DNA of 64,000 nt from contig WRMW01000006.1 of assembly GCA_009776955.1 (NCBI GenBank), positions 1 through 64,000 on the forward strand, given 5' to 3'. The DNA is from Clostridiales bacterium. Lineage in GTDB: Bacteria; Bacillota; Clostridia; Peptostreptococcales; Anaerovoracaceae. This document shows positions 1 through 10,700 of this stretch, piece by piece. A program made the position numbers and the translations under genes. The first letter of the stretch is position 1. Every line of letters starts with the position of its first letter. The notes beneath the pieces are model-generated. The model saw nothing but the letters and a program-made list of their open reading frames with translations. It was not told where the DNA came from and made no database searches.

Positions 1-60
1 GTAATCCGCAATGACTCTTGCCCATTCTTCATCGCTCCTTCTCATTCCCGTAAAACTCAT
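1..60 (-). CDS. Partial IS66 TnpA-like accessory protein (N-terminus only)
   Basis: Only the first 20 codons are present. An ATG at 60-58 is preceded by GGAGG at 70-66, a good ribosome binding site. The peptide begins MSFTGMRRSDEEW and continues ARVIADY, with the charged, Trp-containing N-terminal pattern common in the small TnpA/orf1 proteins of IS66 elements. These proteins assist transposition. The fragment is too short for a firm family call; its position just inside the GTAAGCG end is the main support. Confidence 0.45.
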   Translation of the reverse strand, partial: MSFTGMRRSDEEWARVIADY

Positions 61-183
61 TGCAACCTCCGGCACTGCCCATTTGTGTGATTTCCGATTC
101 TAGCGGCACCGATTATCACGATGCCGTAAGATAATACCCTGTCGACACCGCCACGCATATGCACCGCCAGGCTTTACGCTTAC
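1..183 (-). mobile_element. End of an IS66-family insertion sequence, cut by the window edge
   Basis: Reading the minus strand from position 183, the sequence opens with GTAAGCG, the terminal sequence typical of IS66-family elements. This is exactly the base where similarity between the orphan Rhs copy (184-559) and the intact rhs gene stops. A start codon for a small TnpA-like protein lies about 120 bp inside, as usual for IS66. The rest of the element, including the IS66 transposase gene and the other end, would be left of the window. The family assignment is inferred from the end sequence, the junction and a 20-residue peptide; the 8-bp target duplication cannot be checked here. Confidence 0.6.
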
Positions 184-559
184 TAGATTTCGGCTAAGGG
201 GATCATAAATATTTCCAAGGTATGTGTCCGCCACATGGAATCTGCCCATTTTCGGGTCGTAGTGCCTTGCCCGCAGGTATTGCAGGCCCGTGCCGGGGTC
301 GTAGGGCTCGCCGTTATAGGCATATATGTTGTCCCTTATGGTGTAGCTTGCCCTGCCGTTCCTGTTCGTCGCCACAGCAGTGGTCTCGCCGAACGGGCTG
401 TATGAGTACCTTGCGAGCATATTGCCCGTGGTGCTTGACGCGAGTGAGGACACGGAGCCGCGCCCGTCCATGATGTAAGATGCGGTCACCATCCGCCCGC
501 GCACCCCTGCGACGGCGGCGTTGGACGTGCTGAGACGTTCAAGCCCGTATGTGTACCTT
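184..559 (-). pseudogene. Orphan Rhs core/tip fragment, disrupted by an insertion sequence
   Basis: This stretch repeats 2717-3092 of the intact rhs gene at roughly 93% identity by eye. It encodes the same Rhs-associated core, from YTYGLERLSTSNAA through SYSPFGETT and LQYLRARHYDPKMGRFHVAD to YDPLSRNL. It has no start of its own, lacks the upstream YD-repeat shell, and loses similarity at position 184 where the IS66-like end begins. Such displaced C-terminal tips are typical of Rhs/WapA polymorphic-toxin loci, where recombination through the conserved core can exchange the toxic end. Whatever tip originally followed is now separated by the insertion or lost. A nominal reading frame starting at 504 continues past the junction into IS sequence and ends near 100, so any product would be chimeric. 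Confidence 0.85.
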
Positions 560-564
560 TGTGT

Positions 565-1764
565 CTAATCCACTTTTTCACGCCACATATCTTCCCATAT
601 ATCAACACTTCTTCCCGAAAAGTATACATACCCGTCGTAAGCAAAGATAGGGGTTTCCCCAACATCGAATTTACGCCAAAAAACTGGCTCGTCTGCATCT
701 TTGGGCAGCACATAGTATTCAAAACACCCATACGCCCCGAGATAATCGTCCTGTTTGTCAGGGTTGGCTACATACGACATAAAATACAAATCGCCATCCA
801 TGCTAAATGCGTATACAGCCCCCGCCCCAGAAATCCCTACGCATTCAAGGTCAACCTTTTTCAATTGAGCATCGTCAATGCTTGTGTAGACAAACGACTT
901 CAAGCCGTTTTGGACAATTATGGTTCGCTTGTCGAAACTTATTATTGGAGTGAAGTATTCGCCCCCGCCCATATCGAAGTATTCGTCCCCGCTCTGCTCC
1001 ATGACATCGAACTCAAAAACCTTTTCTGTGGTTTCGGTATTTAGGTCATACCTCATAATTCTGCTCTTGCCAGATATAGCATCATCATCGTTAAGAGCCA
1101 CATGATAGTAAAGCGCATCGTCAACGAGTGCATAATATGGCTCATGCCCCCAATCCCTGCTCCCAACAGGCTCTGGCGTGACGGTTTTGACGAAATTCCC
1201 TTTCCGGTCGAACATCTCGATATCCAAGGGGACATGCATATCTTCTGTAATTTCTTCTCGATTTCGACCAAGAAAGATATTGTCCCTATACAACAATGCT
1301 ACACCTTGCCCAGAGGTGAGTGACAAATCCGTTTCCTCCGATGTGAATTTGTGAACGTCGTAAATGTACCATCTGTTTCGCGGACCCGCCGAATCCAACT
1401 GGACACACTCACCGTCCGCATTAAGGCCAAACCTGTTCCGAAACCCCGTTTGGAACACAGCCTGATCTTCTGACAGGTCGAGCCGGCATTTCCGTAGATC
1501 GGCGGGTGAATAGAAATTTGCATAATATATCCAACCATTGAGTACCGTATGTTTGGCGAGAGTTAAAAATTCTTCTTCTTCGTTATTGCTTTCACTTATA
1601 CTTTTATCTTCATTCTCGGCTTCCGGCGGCTCATTGCTGGCAGGCAAGGCTTCCGATGCCTCAAGCTCTGTCGGCATTTCTTCCACGTCATGCTCAAGCC
1701 CGCAACCGGCAAAAATCATGATGGCCACAGCCATCAGTAGTACAAATAACCCATTTTTCAGCAC
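565..1764 (-). CDS. Lipoprotein, candidate immunity protein for the Rhs CHAP tip
   Basis: A 399-aa secreted lipoprotein. I chose the GTG at 1764 because AGGAGG lies 7 nt upstream; an in-frame start at 1806 lacks this. The N-terminus is a short charged segment, a hydrophobic stretch and a lipobox (IFAGC), so the mature protein should be tethered outside the cytoplasmic membrane. The rest is rich in Trp/Tyr/Gly beta-strand motifs such as GWIYYAN and YDGYVYFSG, suggesting a beta-propeller of the DUF5050 kind; this is inference. It starts 34 bp after the rhs stop and ends 6 bp before the orphan core copy. It is thus the only gene between the toxin tip and the displaced tip, the usual place for an immunity gene. 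An outer-face lipoprotein would suit protection against a wall-cleaving tip. No specific immunity family was recognised. Confidence 0.65.
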   Translation of the reverse strand: MLKNGLFVLLMAVAIMIFAGCGLEHDVEEMPTELEASEALPASNEPPEAENEDKSISESNNEEEEFLTLAKHTVLNGWIYYANFYSPADLRKCRLDLSEDQAVFQTGFRNRFGLNADGECVQLDSAGPRNRWYIYDVHKFTSEETDLSLTSGQGVALLYRDNIFLGRNREEITEDMHVPLDIEMFDRKGNFVKTVTPEPVGSRDWGHEPYYALVDDALYYHVALNDDDAISGKSRIMRYDLNTETTEKVFEFDVMEQSGDEYFDMGGGEYFTPIISFDKRTIIVQNGLKSFVYTSIDDAQLKKVDLECVGISGAGAVYAFSMDGDLYFMSYVANPDKQDDYLGAYGCFEYYVLPKDADEPVFWRKFDVGETPIFAYDGYVYFSGRSVDIWEDMWREKVD

Positions 1765-1798
1765 ACTATTTCCTCCTGTCATTTTCCTGGCTAATATT

Positions 1799-4700
1799 TC
1801 AAGCAAGCAAGTTTAGCCCTGTCAAAGACTTGCTCAAATCGACAAAATCGACTTTATGATCAGACTTCAACTCGTATTCATGTCTAATAGCACCGCTCAC
1901 ACCGACATACGTATGAACCACTTCCACCCAAATTCTATTATTTTCATCAGTACGTACGCCCACAACAATCCCTGTATGCCCATAAAGCCCCCCTGCTGGA
2001 TTAGGCGTAACTGCACCCCAAGCAGGTTCTTTTGAACTAAAGATTGCCCCGACAACCGGTGTATTCGTGACTTCTAACCAAGGATTTTTAAGCGTCAAGT
2101 TACGTGCGACATCCCCGCCATTTCCGTTGTTATAAAACACCCCTGGCACCATATTGTCAACAAACCACTTTGTCAGTGCAACGCAATGAAGATTACTACT
2201 CGGCCCTGTGGCATCATTAAATCCGTCTATAATTGCTTGTATGTATTCTTCCGTGAACCTGGTTGACCCGCTTAACCCTGGTCCGCTTGCGCCCCCGCCG
2301 CTTCCGGGGTTCGTAGTCACCCTGTCTAGCGTCCCGTCGCAGTATTGGGCGTTCACAAGCAGCCGCCGTTCTTCCGCAGTAGCGGCGATAAACCGTCGCC
2401 TTTCCGCCTCTGTCATTCTCGCCACTGCGGCCACTTCCGCCGCACTCGCCGGATTCGAGTAGGTGACCTGATACGAATAGGAGCCCGCGGTTTGGAACTT
2501 CGCGCCGAAATGGTTCGTAGGTGTTGCAAAATCACCCCGCATCGCATACTCCACTGACATCTTTATATTTACTGAGGGTGCTATGACCACATAAGACGTC
2601 CCTTTGTAGTTTATTGACGCTGTTGCCATCAAGGTTCCGTTAATATGCCTGATTGTCTCCAGATTCCTTCCGCTCGGGTCGATATGGTTCACCGGGTCGT
2701 TCTTGACATATGCGTATAGATTTCGGCTAAGGGGGTCATAAATATTTCCAAGGTATGTGTCCGCCACATGAAATCTGCCCATTTTCGGGTCGTAATGCCT
2801 TGCCCGCAGATATTGCAAACCTGTGCCGGGGTCGTAGGGCTCGCCGTTGTAGGCATATATGTTGTCCCTTATGGCGTAGCTTGCCCTGCCGTTCCTGTTT
2901 GTCGCCACAGCCGTGGTCTCGCCAAACGGGCTGTACGAGTACCTTGCCAGCATATTGCCCGTGGCGCTTGACGCAAGCGAGGACACGGATCGCCGCCCAT
3001 CCATGATGTAAGATGCGGTCACCATCCGCCCGCGCACCCCTGCGGCGGCGGCATTGGACGTGCTGAGGCGTTCCAGCCCGTAAGTGTACCTTGCCTTGAC
3101 ACTCCCTATGCCCATATACTCCATCAGCACCTCGGCGTGCTCCCTGTTCGCATCGTTGACGTAATGGGTAAGCTCGTATGTGCCCTCGCTTCTGTAGCCC
3201 GTATACTCCATGGGTATCCGCGCCGAGAGTATGGCTTGAACCTCTTTGTCCGTCAGGCCTATCGCCTCTATTCGCTCCACATTCTGTTGGGACAATCCCG
3301 TGGATACGGCGGTCTCGCGGAACCATCCCTCGTCAAGGACATCGGAAACGTCTGCTCCTTCGATGCCTTTCCATAAGGCGCTTCTGTCGGGGGGTATAAG
3401 GAACAGAAGGGATCTTATATACCTGAAAGCGCCGTACAGGAACACGTGCAGCAAGTTGACATCACCAATGTCTGAGTCCGAATCCGCAAGGATGGCATCT
3501 TGCACCGTTCCATCTGTGCCATCTCTCAGCGGCAACACGACGCCGGGCACAGGGTCATGGTCATCGTCATCATCCCCGACGCTTCCGGATCTTTCGGCTC
3601 TTTCGGCCCGACCCGTTGCTCCTTCTGCCTCTCGCCAAGGCCCCGCTACGGCCTCCAATGGCAGATTCCTCGACCGCCTGTTTATCTGCAGAACGCGATT
3701 GCCGTCACCATCGTAGCTTGCGGCCATAAGGAGCCTGCCGCCTTCGCGAACAGCCTTCAAGCGGCTTTCTACCGTGTATTCGTATGTTGTTATCGCTTTC
3801 CCTTGGCTTTTTTGGCTCAGGTTGCCATCAGAATCATATTCATAAACTGTCTCGACAGGCTTTGCAAGCGGGATATCCGAGCCCAACCTCGTCGTAACAC
3901 TCGTCTCATGCACTAAGCGGTCTGCCTCATCATATTCGTATGCTATTGTCTCCACACGCGTACCGCTCGTCTTTTTCAGCCCTATGCGATTTCCTGCGCC
4001 GTCATACGTGTATTCGTGCCGCATATGCGTGGTGCCCGCACGTTCAAGAAACAATACAAGCTCGCCCGCCAATCCGTACTCGAACTCCCTCACTGTCTCT
4101 GCGCCTCTGGCCCCTGTCTCATTCTCATTCACTATGCGGCCGAGGGCATCATATCCGTACTCGAACGCAGAGATGAGGGCACCGCCCGCACTGGTGTTCG
4201 TCAGCTTCGTGAGATTGCCTCTCCCATCGTACTCGTACGCAGTCGTTATGCCGTCCCAACGCACAAGGGAAATGGGGCGTCCGAGCGCATCGTATTCGTA
4301 TTCGGCCGTGCCGTTTTCGTCGGTGACTTCCGCCAGGTTGCCCATGGCGTCGTAGCCATAGACCACGGCAGAGCCGTCGGGATAAACTATCTTAGAAACC
4401 TGACCGTTTTCGCCATAGGCGTACTCTATGCTCCTGCCATCGGCATCTGTCGCTTTCGTGATGCGGCCAAGCAGGTCATTCTCGTAGCTTGACTCCCCGC
4501 CCACGTCTGCCATCGAGATGCGGTTGCCCACGGCGTCGTACATATATTCAACGTTCTGTCGTTCGTCGTCCTCGTAGGATTTCGCCACCAACTCGTTCAG
4601 CTTGCTGTAATCGTATCTTATGGCCTTGCCCGAAGGGGATATGGCCTGTGTCAGCCGACCCGCAATGTCATATATAAAGGTTTGCGCCTCGCCTGCCGGG

Positions 4701-7700
4701 TTTGTTATGGATGTTAGATTCCCAACTAAATCGTAGCCATAGGATGTGGTCTTCCCCTCGGCGTCCGTTGCCTGCACGAGATTGTTCATGCCATCATACT
4801 CGTACCCAACCCGCTTGCCGCCGCCGAAGCCTACGGACGTGAGGTTGCCGGCAAGATCGTATCCGAACGTAGTCCTTCCCAAAAGGCCGTCCATCACCTC
4901 CGTCACATTGCTGTCCTCATCGTACCCAAGCGATGTGGTTATGCCAGCTACGTCCGTCACGCCCGTGACGCGCCCTAAGAGATCGTAGGCGTAGGACGTA
5001 CTCCCTCCAAGGGCGTCCGTCTCGCTCGCCACCCTGCCGTCCCTGTCATATTCCGCGAAGGACACATATCCTAACGGGTTTTGCGTGGACACTTGCTTTC
5101 CTTCTGCGTCGTATGAGAACTCCCAGGTGTGCAGGCCTGGCAGGGTAATGGCTGAAGCCCGCCCCGCCGTGTCGTATTGCAGCTCTGTCACATGCCCTTC
5201 CGCATCCACTGTTCTCGTCAGGCGGTCTAATATATCGTAAGCGTTCGTGGTCACGCCACCGTTCCCTGCGGTCACGGATACGATGTTGCCGGACGTGTCA
5301 TAGGCAAGGGCGGTCTCTATCCCAAGCGGATTGGTGACGCCCGTCAGGTTCCCCATGACGTCGTATGCGTATGCGCTTGTGCGTCCAAGGCTGTCTGTCT
5401 CTTGCGCCAGGTTGCCACGCCCGTCATAGGAGAACGTGCGTACAAGGCCTAGGGGCGAGGTCACGCTTTCGATGCGCTTCGCCATGTCGTAGGAATACCT
5501 GAACGTGCCGCCGTTCGCCTGCTTCATCTCCGTGACGAGGCCGTCCGGACTAAGGCTGTATTCCGTGCGGTTCCCAAGCGGGTCGGTCTCGGAGACAAGC
5601 CGCCCTCTGGCGTCGTATTCATACAGTCGCTCGCCCCCGCGCGGAGCAGTCTCCTTGATGAGCCTGTTCACCTCATCGTAAGCGAACTCATGTACGTTCC
5701 CCACAGGGTCTACCGCCTTTACCATGTTGCCGACAGGGTCGTAGTCATATCCCCATGTGCCTCCTTCGGGGCTTTTCTCTGAAACGACCCTGGATAGCGC
5801 ATCATAAGCCCAGACGTATTTGTTCCCGAGCGGACTTATGCTACTCGTACGCCTGGAGAGCGCATCATGTTCATAGGTGGTGACAGCTCCGGCGGGGTCA
5901 GTGAAGGCTGTCATGTTACCAAGCGCGTCGTAAGCGTATAGGCTCTCGACGCCAAGCGGGTCTCTCTTAGAGACGGTATTCCCAAGCGCATCGTATACGT
6001 ATGTGTATATGCCACCGTTCCTTTTGCGTTCCCGCACAAGGTTCCCCGCAGAGTCGAAGCCATATGATACATATGCACCGTCCTCGTAGACGGTCTTTAT
6101 ATGGCGACCGAGCGCATCATATTCCATTTCCGTGATGCTGCCGTCCAAATCCCTTTGCCGGATGACCTGCGAAAAACTGTCGTAGGTACGTTCCTCCACC
6201 CGTCCAAGAACGTCTACCGCCTTAAGGAATCGCCCATATTCGTCATAGGTATAGTCCATTGTGTCCCCGAGTGTGTTTGACATATTTTCGAGGCGTCCTA
6301 TGCTGTCGTAGCCCCAGTTCGTCACCACTCCCATCACATCGGTTTGCGAGGTCAAACGCGACATGGCATCGTAATTCATTTCATGGGTGGCGCCGCTTGG
6401 TATGGTGATGCGTAAGGGATTGCCAGATGCGTCATATTCAATTCTTGACACATTCCCGTTTTCATCCGTTAGGGTGACGGGCAGATTCAGCGGGCCGTAT
6501 GTGTACGCCTTTTTGCCACCGAGCGCATCTGTGACGGACGCAAGGTGCCCGACTGCATTATAAGCATAGTTCGTGACGCCGCCCATTGCGTCTATCTCGC
6601 TTGCAAGACGGCCTGCCTCATCATAGACATAGCTGGTCGTATGCCCGCCCGCATTTGTCAAACGAATCAGGTTCCCTGCCATGTCATACTCAAGCCTGCT
6701 TACGCCACCGTTTGCGCCAGTCAGCTTTACAAGCCTGCCTGCGGCGTCATACTCGGCGCTTGTCTCGGCTCCCAACGGGTCTGTCATCCTTGTAAGGCGC
6801 GAAACCCTGTCATACTCGTATAGCGTTTCGTTCCCGAGCGGGTCTATGCCTTTTATGACATTTCCGAGGACATCATACTCGTAAATATGCAACCGCTGTC
6901 CGTTTTCCGTAACCGTGGCCTGAAAATCCCTGCCCGTATATGTAAACTCGCTTGTCTTGCCGTACGGGTCTGTATGTTTTGATATCGCCCCAGAAGCAAG
7001 GTACTCAAATAATTCCATGGTGCCGTCCGGGTTCTCTATGGAAAGAAGCTTGCCCACTGCGTCATAGCCGTATGATGTCACCGACCCCTCGTGGTTTGCT
7101 ACGGAAACCGGCAGGTTCAAAGCTTCATCGTATGTGTAGTATAGCGCAGCACCGCGATCATCGCGCCGTTCTTTCAGTCGCCCCTTTTCATCATAAACGT
7201 ACTCCGTGAACGCACCTGCCGTACCTTCTTCCCTTACAAGCCGGTTTTTTGAATCGTAAAAATAACTTGTGATGTTCCCGACCGCGTCGGCTTCCGTGCT
7301 GACATTCCCGTTTTTGTCGTACGTGAATGAAGCAACAATGCCCAAAGGTCCTACTATCTCCAGTATCTCCATGCGCGGGTTGAGCACCACGTCCGTCCTG
7401 TATCCACGCGGGTCAGTCACGGAAACGGCGCTCCCCGTCGCGTCAAGCGTGTAGGATGTAACAGCCCCGTCTGGCGACTGCTCGACAGTGACGCGGCCTG
7501 CTTTGTCATATGTTTTCCTCCATATGCCTCCAGTCGGGTCCTCCACGGAAACGCACCTGTTCATAGCGTCATAGCCAAAACGCCAAACGCTGCCGTCACG
7601 CTCCGTGACGCTCGTGATCACGGCGCCGTCATAGGCATATGCGGTTTCCGTCCCGTCGATGGATGTCAGCCTTACGGGACGGCGGTAAGCGTCATATGCA

Positions 7701-10700
7701 ATCCGCTCAAAAGCCCCGTCAGGGCGGGTTGCCTTTGTCAGTTCGCCCGCAGAGCCGTACTCAAATTCCGTGACGGAGCCATCGTAGTCCGTTATGCGAA
7801 CAGGCTGATGTCCTGCGCCATATTCGTAAGTCCGAAAAGACCCATCTATGCGTATATCTTTCGTTCTGTTCCCCCTGCTGTCATACTCGTATCGCATATC
7901 GCCATCCCGAACCAACAGGTTTGCGGCGTTGTACTCCCTGACGATGCTGTCATCGTCAGGGAACTCGATCTCCTTAGTCCTTTTCTGGCCGTCGATGGTG
8001 TACACCGCCACATTGCCTTCGGCGTCAACCGTGGTCGTGGCGGTCTCCGCATAGGAGAGCGTGACCACGTTCCACTCCGCATCGTACTGGCGCGTGACGC
8101 GGCCTCTATCGTCATAGAAATTCCTTACGACCCTGTTGCCGTTTGGATCGTACCATTCGATCATGTTGCCGTATCCGTCGTAGACATACCTTGTCACCCC
8201 GCCAGCGGCGTCCGTGTATTTCACGAGATGCCCTGCGCCGTCGTACTCATACCTCATCACGCCGCCGTCAGGTTGGGCGATGGAGACGAAACGCCCAAAA
8301 GAGTCCGTCGTGAAAACATAGGTCTTCTCCGTAGGCGATGTGATGCTCTTGATGTTGTATTCCTCATCGTAGGCTATGGAGGTCACGAGCCCCTCTGGGC
8401 TTATGTCCTCTGTCATAAGCCCCCATGCGTTGAATTTTTTCATGGCTCCGCTTCGCTCCGAAATCTCATAGCGGTACAGGGTTATGATTTCGTCGTCCGC
8501 ATCGCCTTCGCCTGCTATCAATACAGTATAGGGTATCCGCGCCAAGTTGAGGAAATGTCCCGCAGGGCTTGTATACCCGCCTGCGCCGTTAGGCGTGAAA
8601 TTCAGTTTTTTGCCGTCACTAGCCGCATATATGATGGCTCCATCCTCTTGCTTAGACAGGCTCTCTGCGTAACCGAAGCTCCACCTTCTGCCAAAGACGC
8701 TCTGATAGTTGTCGTCAAGGTTGTTGTATGTGCGCGAGATCGAAAAGTCGCCCGCTATTTCGGGGATGCTCGCATCCTCTTGCTCCATAAAGAAGTTGCC
8801 CGTATTCAGGTTGATGGGCTCAAAGTTGAACTCGCAATGAAGGCCGCGCCCCATCAGGTTTGCGTCTATCGCTCTTTTGTCATTGTCTGAAAGCGGCTTG
8901 TAGTTATATGGAGCATCTGTCTGTGGGTTTCGGATGAAAAACGTGTTCCCCTCCACCATCAATTCGTCCTGGACGCGATTGTCGGCCATTATCGTTTTGA
9001 GCGGCACACCGTAGTGCTTTGCAATCCTTGGAAGCGTGTCGAAATTCTCTGAGCGATATACCAGAAACGAGTCGCTCTCTTTTTCGGTGCCGACAAATTC
9101 AAAAGGGGCGAAGGTCGGATAGGTTGCCTTTGCAGCTATACGGTATTCAACGCCTAGGTCAAGGCCGTGGAAAAGATCCGACTGCCAGTTGGAAAGCTTG
9201 TTCTCGTATTTCCACCCATTGGGATAAAGCCCGTCATCGCCTGTCCACTCGCTGCTATTGGGGAACATATAGCTGAAGCGTGAAGTCGTCCAACCACGTA
9301 TGTCATCGGGAAGCAGGCGATAATCGATCATGGAGGCAGGTCTTGCTTCCCCATCTGCAAAAACCCCATGCAGTATCTGCAACCCCGTAGAGGCCTTCTC
9401 TGTGATCGGGCGGAGATTGACGGTGGTGGCGTCGATGTCCAAGTCCTCTGGCACGGGATCGGGTATATACCAGTCCACAGTGAGCGTTGGAGGGTTGGTG
9501 CCGTCCGAGCTTGCACGAAAAACCTCGCATTGAGCGGTACTGTTCTCGATACGGCTCCTAAGCATAAGCCCATTGTTTGCCCTATGTCCTAGCCTCCATG
9601 CGTTTACGATGTCACCGACATTTTCCCATGTGATGTTTCCGGCGCTTCTGCGCGCTGTTTTGTCATCGATAAATGTGTTGCTGTTTGGCTTGTTGTTCCA
9701 GGTTATCGTCGTCCGTCCCCAAGACGAATCGACTGCGCTCAATCTGAATGTCGTGTCCCCGTTGGAATGCGTGGTTGTCTGCCTAAGAGAGAATGTGGCA
9801 TTGGAGATCTCGGCTTCTTCCGGGATGGCGGCGGAAAAATTGTAGCTGACCTGTGCATAAAGCCTACACTGGAGAAACGGCCAGGGATAGGTATCGGTTT
9901 TCACGCCATCGTCATAGCCCACTGGCCCCGTGCCGACGTTGGCCACATTGCCGTTTGTTTCATCAGGACCGTAGCTGTTCACCAGCACAAGCCGAAGACT
10001 GTTGCCGTTTATCGTCAACGTTGGATCGACCTTGACTGGATAGGCTCTCGACAAGTCGGCGAGCCATGCAGCATCAGGTGTCACGGTAAGAATGGTTTTG
10101 CCGCCTTCTTCACGAAGGTTTTGAGCTATCTTGTTCGACGCTTCGCCCGATGCGTCAACCATTTCAGGAACTGCAAGCAGGAACACCGGATCCGCTTCCC
10201 CTTGTGCGAATATGCAGACAACATTGTCTATAAGCTCCGCTGTCAGACCTTCAAACTTGAGTTCAAACTCAAATGACGGCGCGCCTACATATTGGTTCAG
10301 GATGATGTCCTCTTTGATCGTGTCGCCTATAAGCGTGTATTGATAGTCTATGCCAGGAAGGACTTCCGTATACCTGATGGCGTTTTCCTTGACGGCCGAA
10401 CGCGAAAAATCTCCCTCCAACGGAATCAGTTCAACTTTGTAGCCGTCTTTTTCGAGCGATACCCCGTGCGTATCCGTGATGATTTCAGGGAAGATCGCCG
10501 TGAAGTCCGCTTCTGCGTTTTCGTAATGCGAAGATTGGAGGGGTTGACCGCTTCTGCCGAATGCAAGGCCAAACGGGGCAAAATGCGGACTCGCCTTTTC
10601 AAGCGTATTGTCAAAAAGGGTCAGTGTTCCGTCCTCGTCCTCGAACGCCTGCCGCTCGCTATAGAACCAAGTGCTGAATCCGCCGTCCCCATCCTGGTAT

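Noticed and set aside
559-1044. A 161-aa plus-strand frame overlapping the lipoprotein gene
   Set aside because: It is antisense to a lipoprotein with a clear lipobox and ribosome binding site and has no supporting features.
3940-5000. Long open frames on the plus strand opposite rhs, and similar ones opposite the giant protein and the molybdenum operon
   Set aside because: They mirror the codon pattern of strongly coding minus-strand genes, have no ribosome binding sites and encode no recognisable protein.
3900-8500. Regularly spaced short repeats that superficially resemble an array
   Set aside because: They are the YD repeats of the Rhs coding sequence, imperfect, in-frame and without uniform spacers; not CRISPR.
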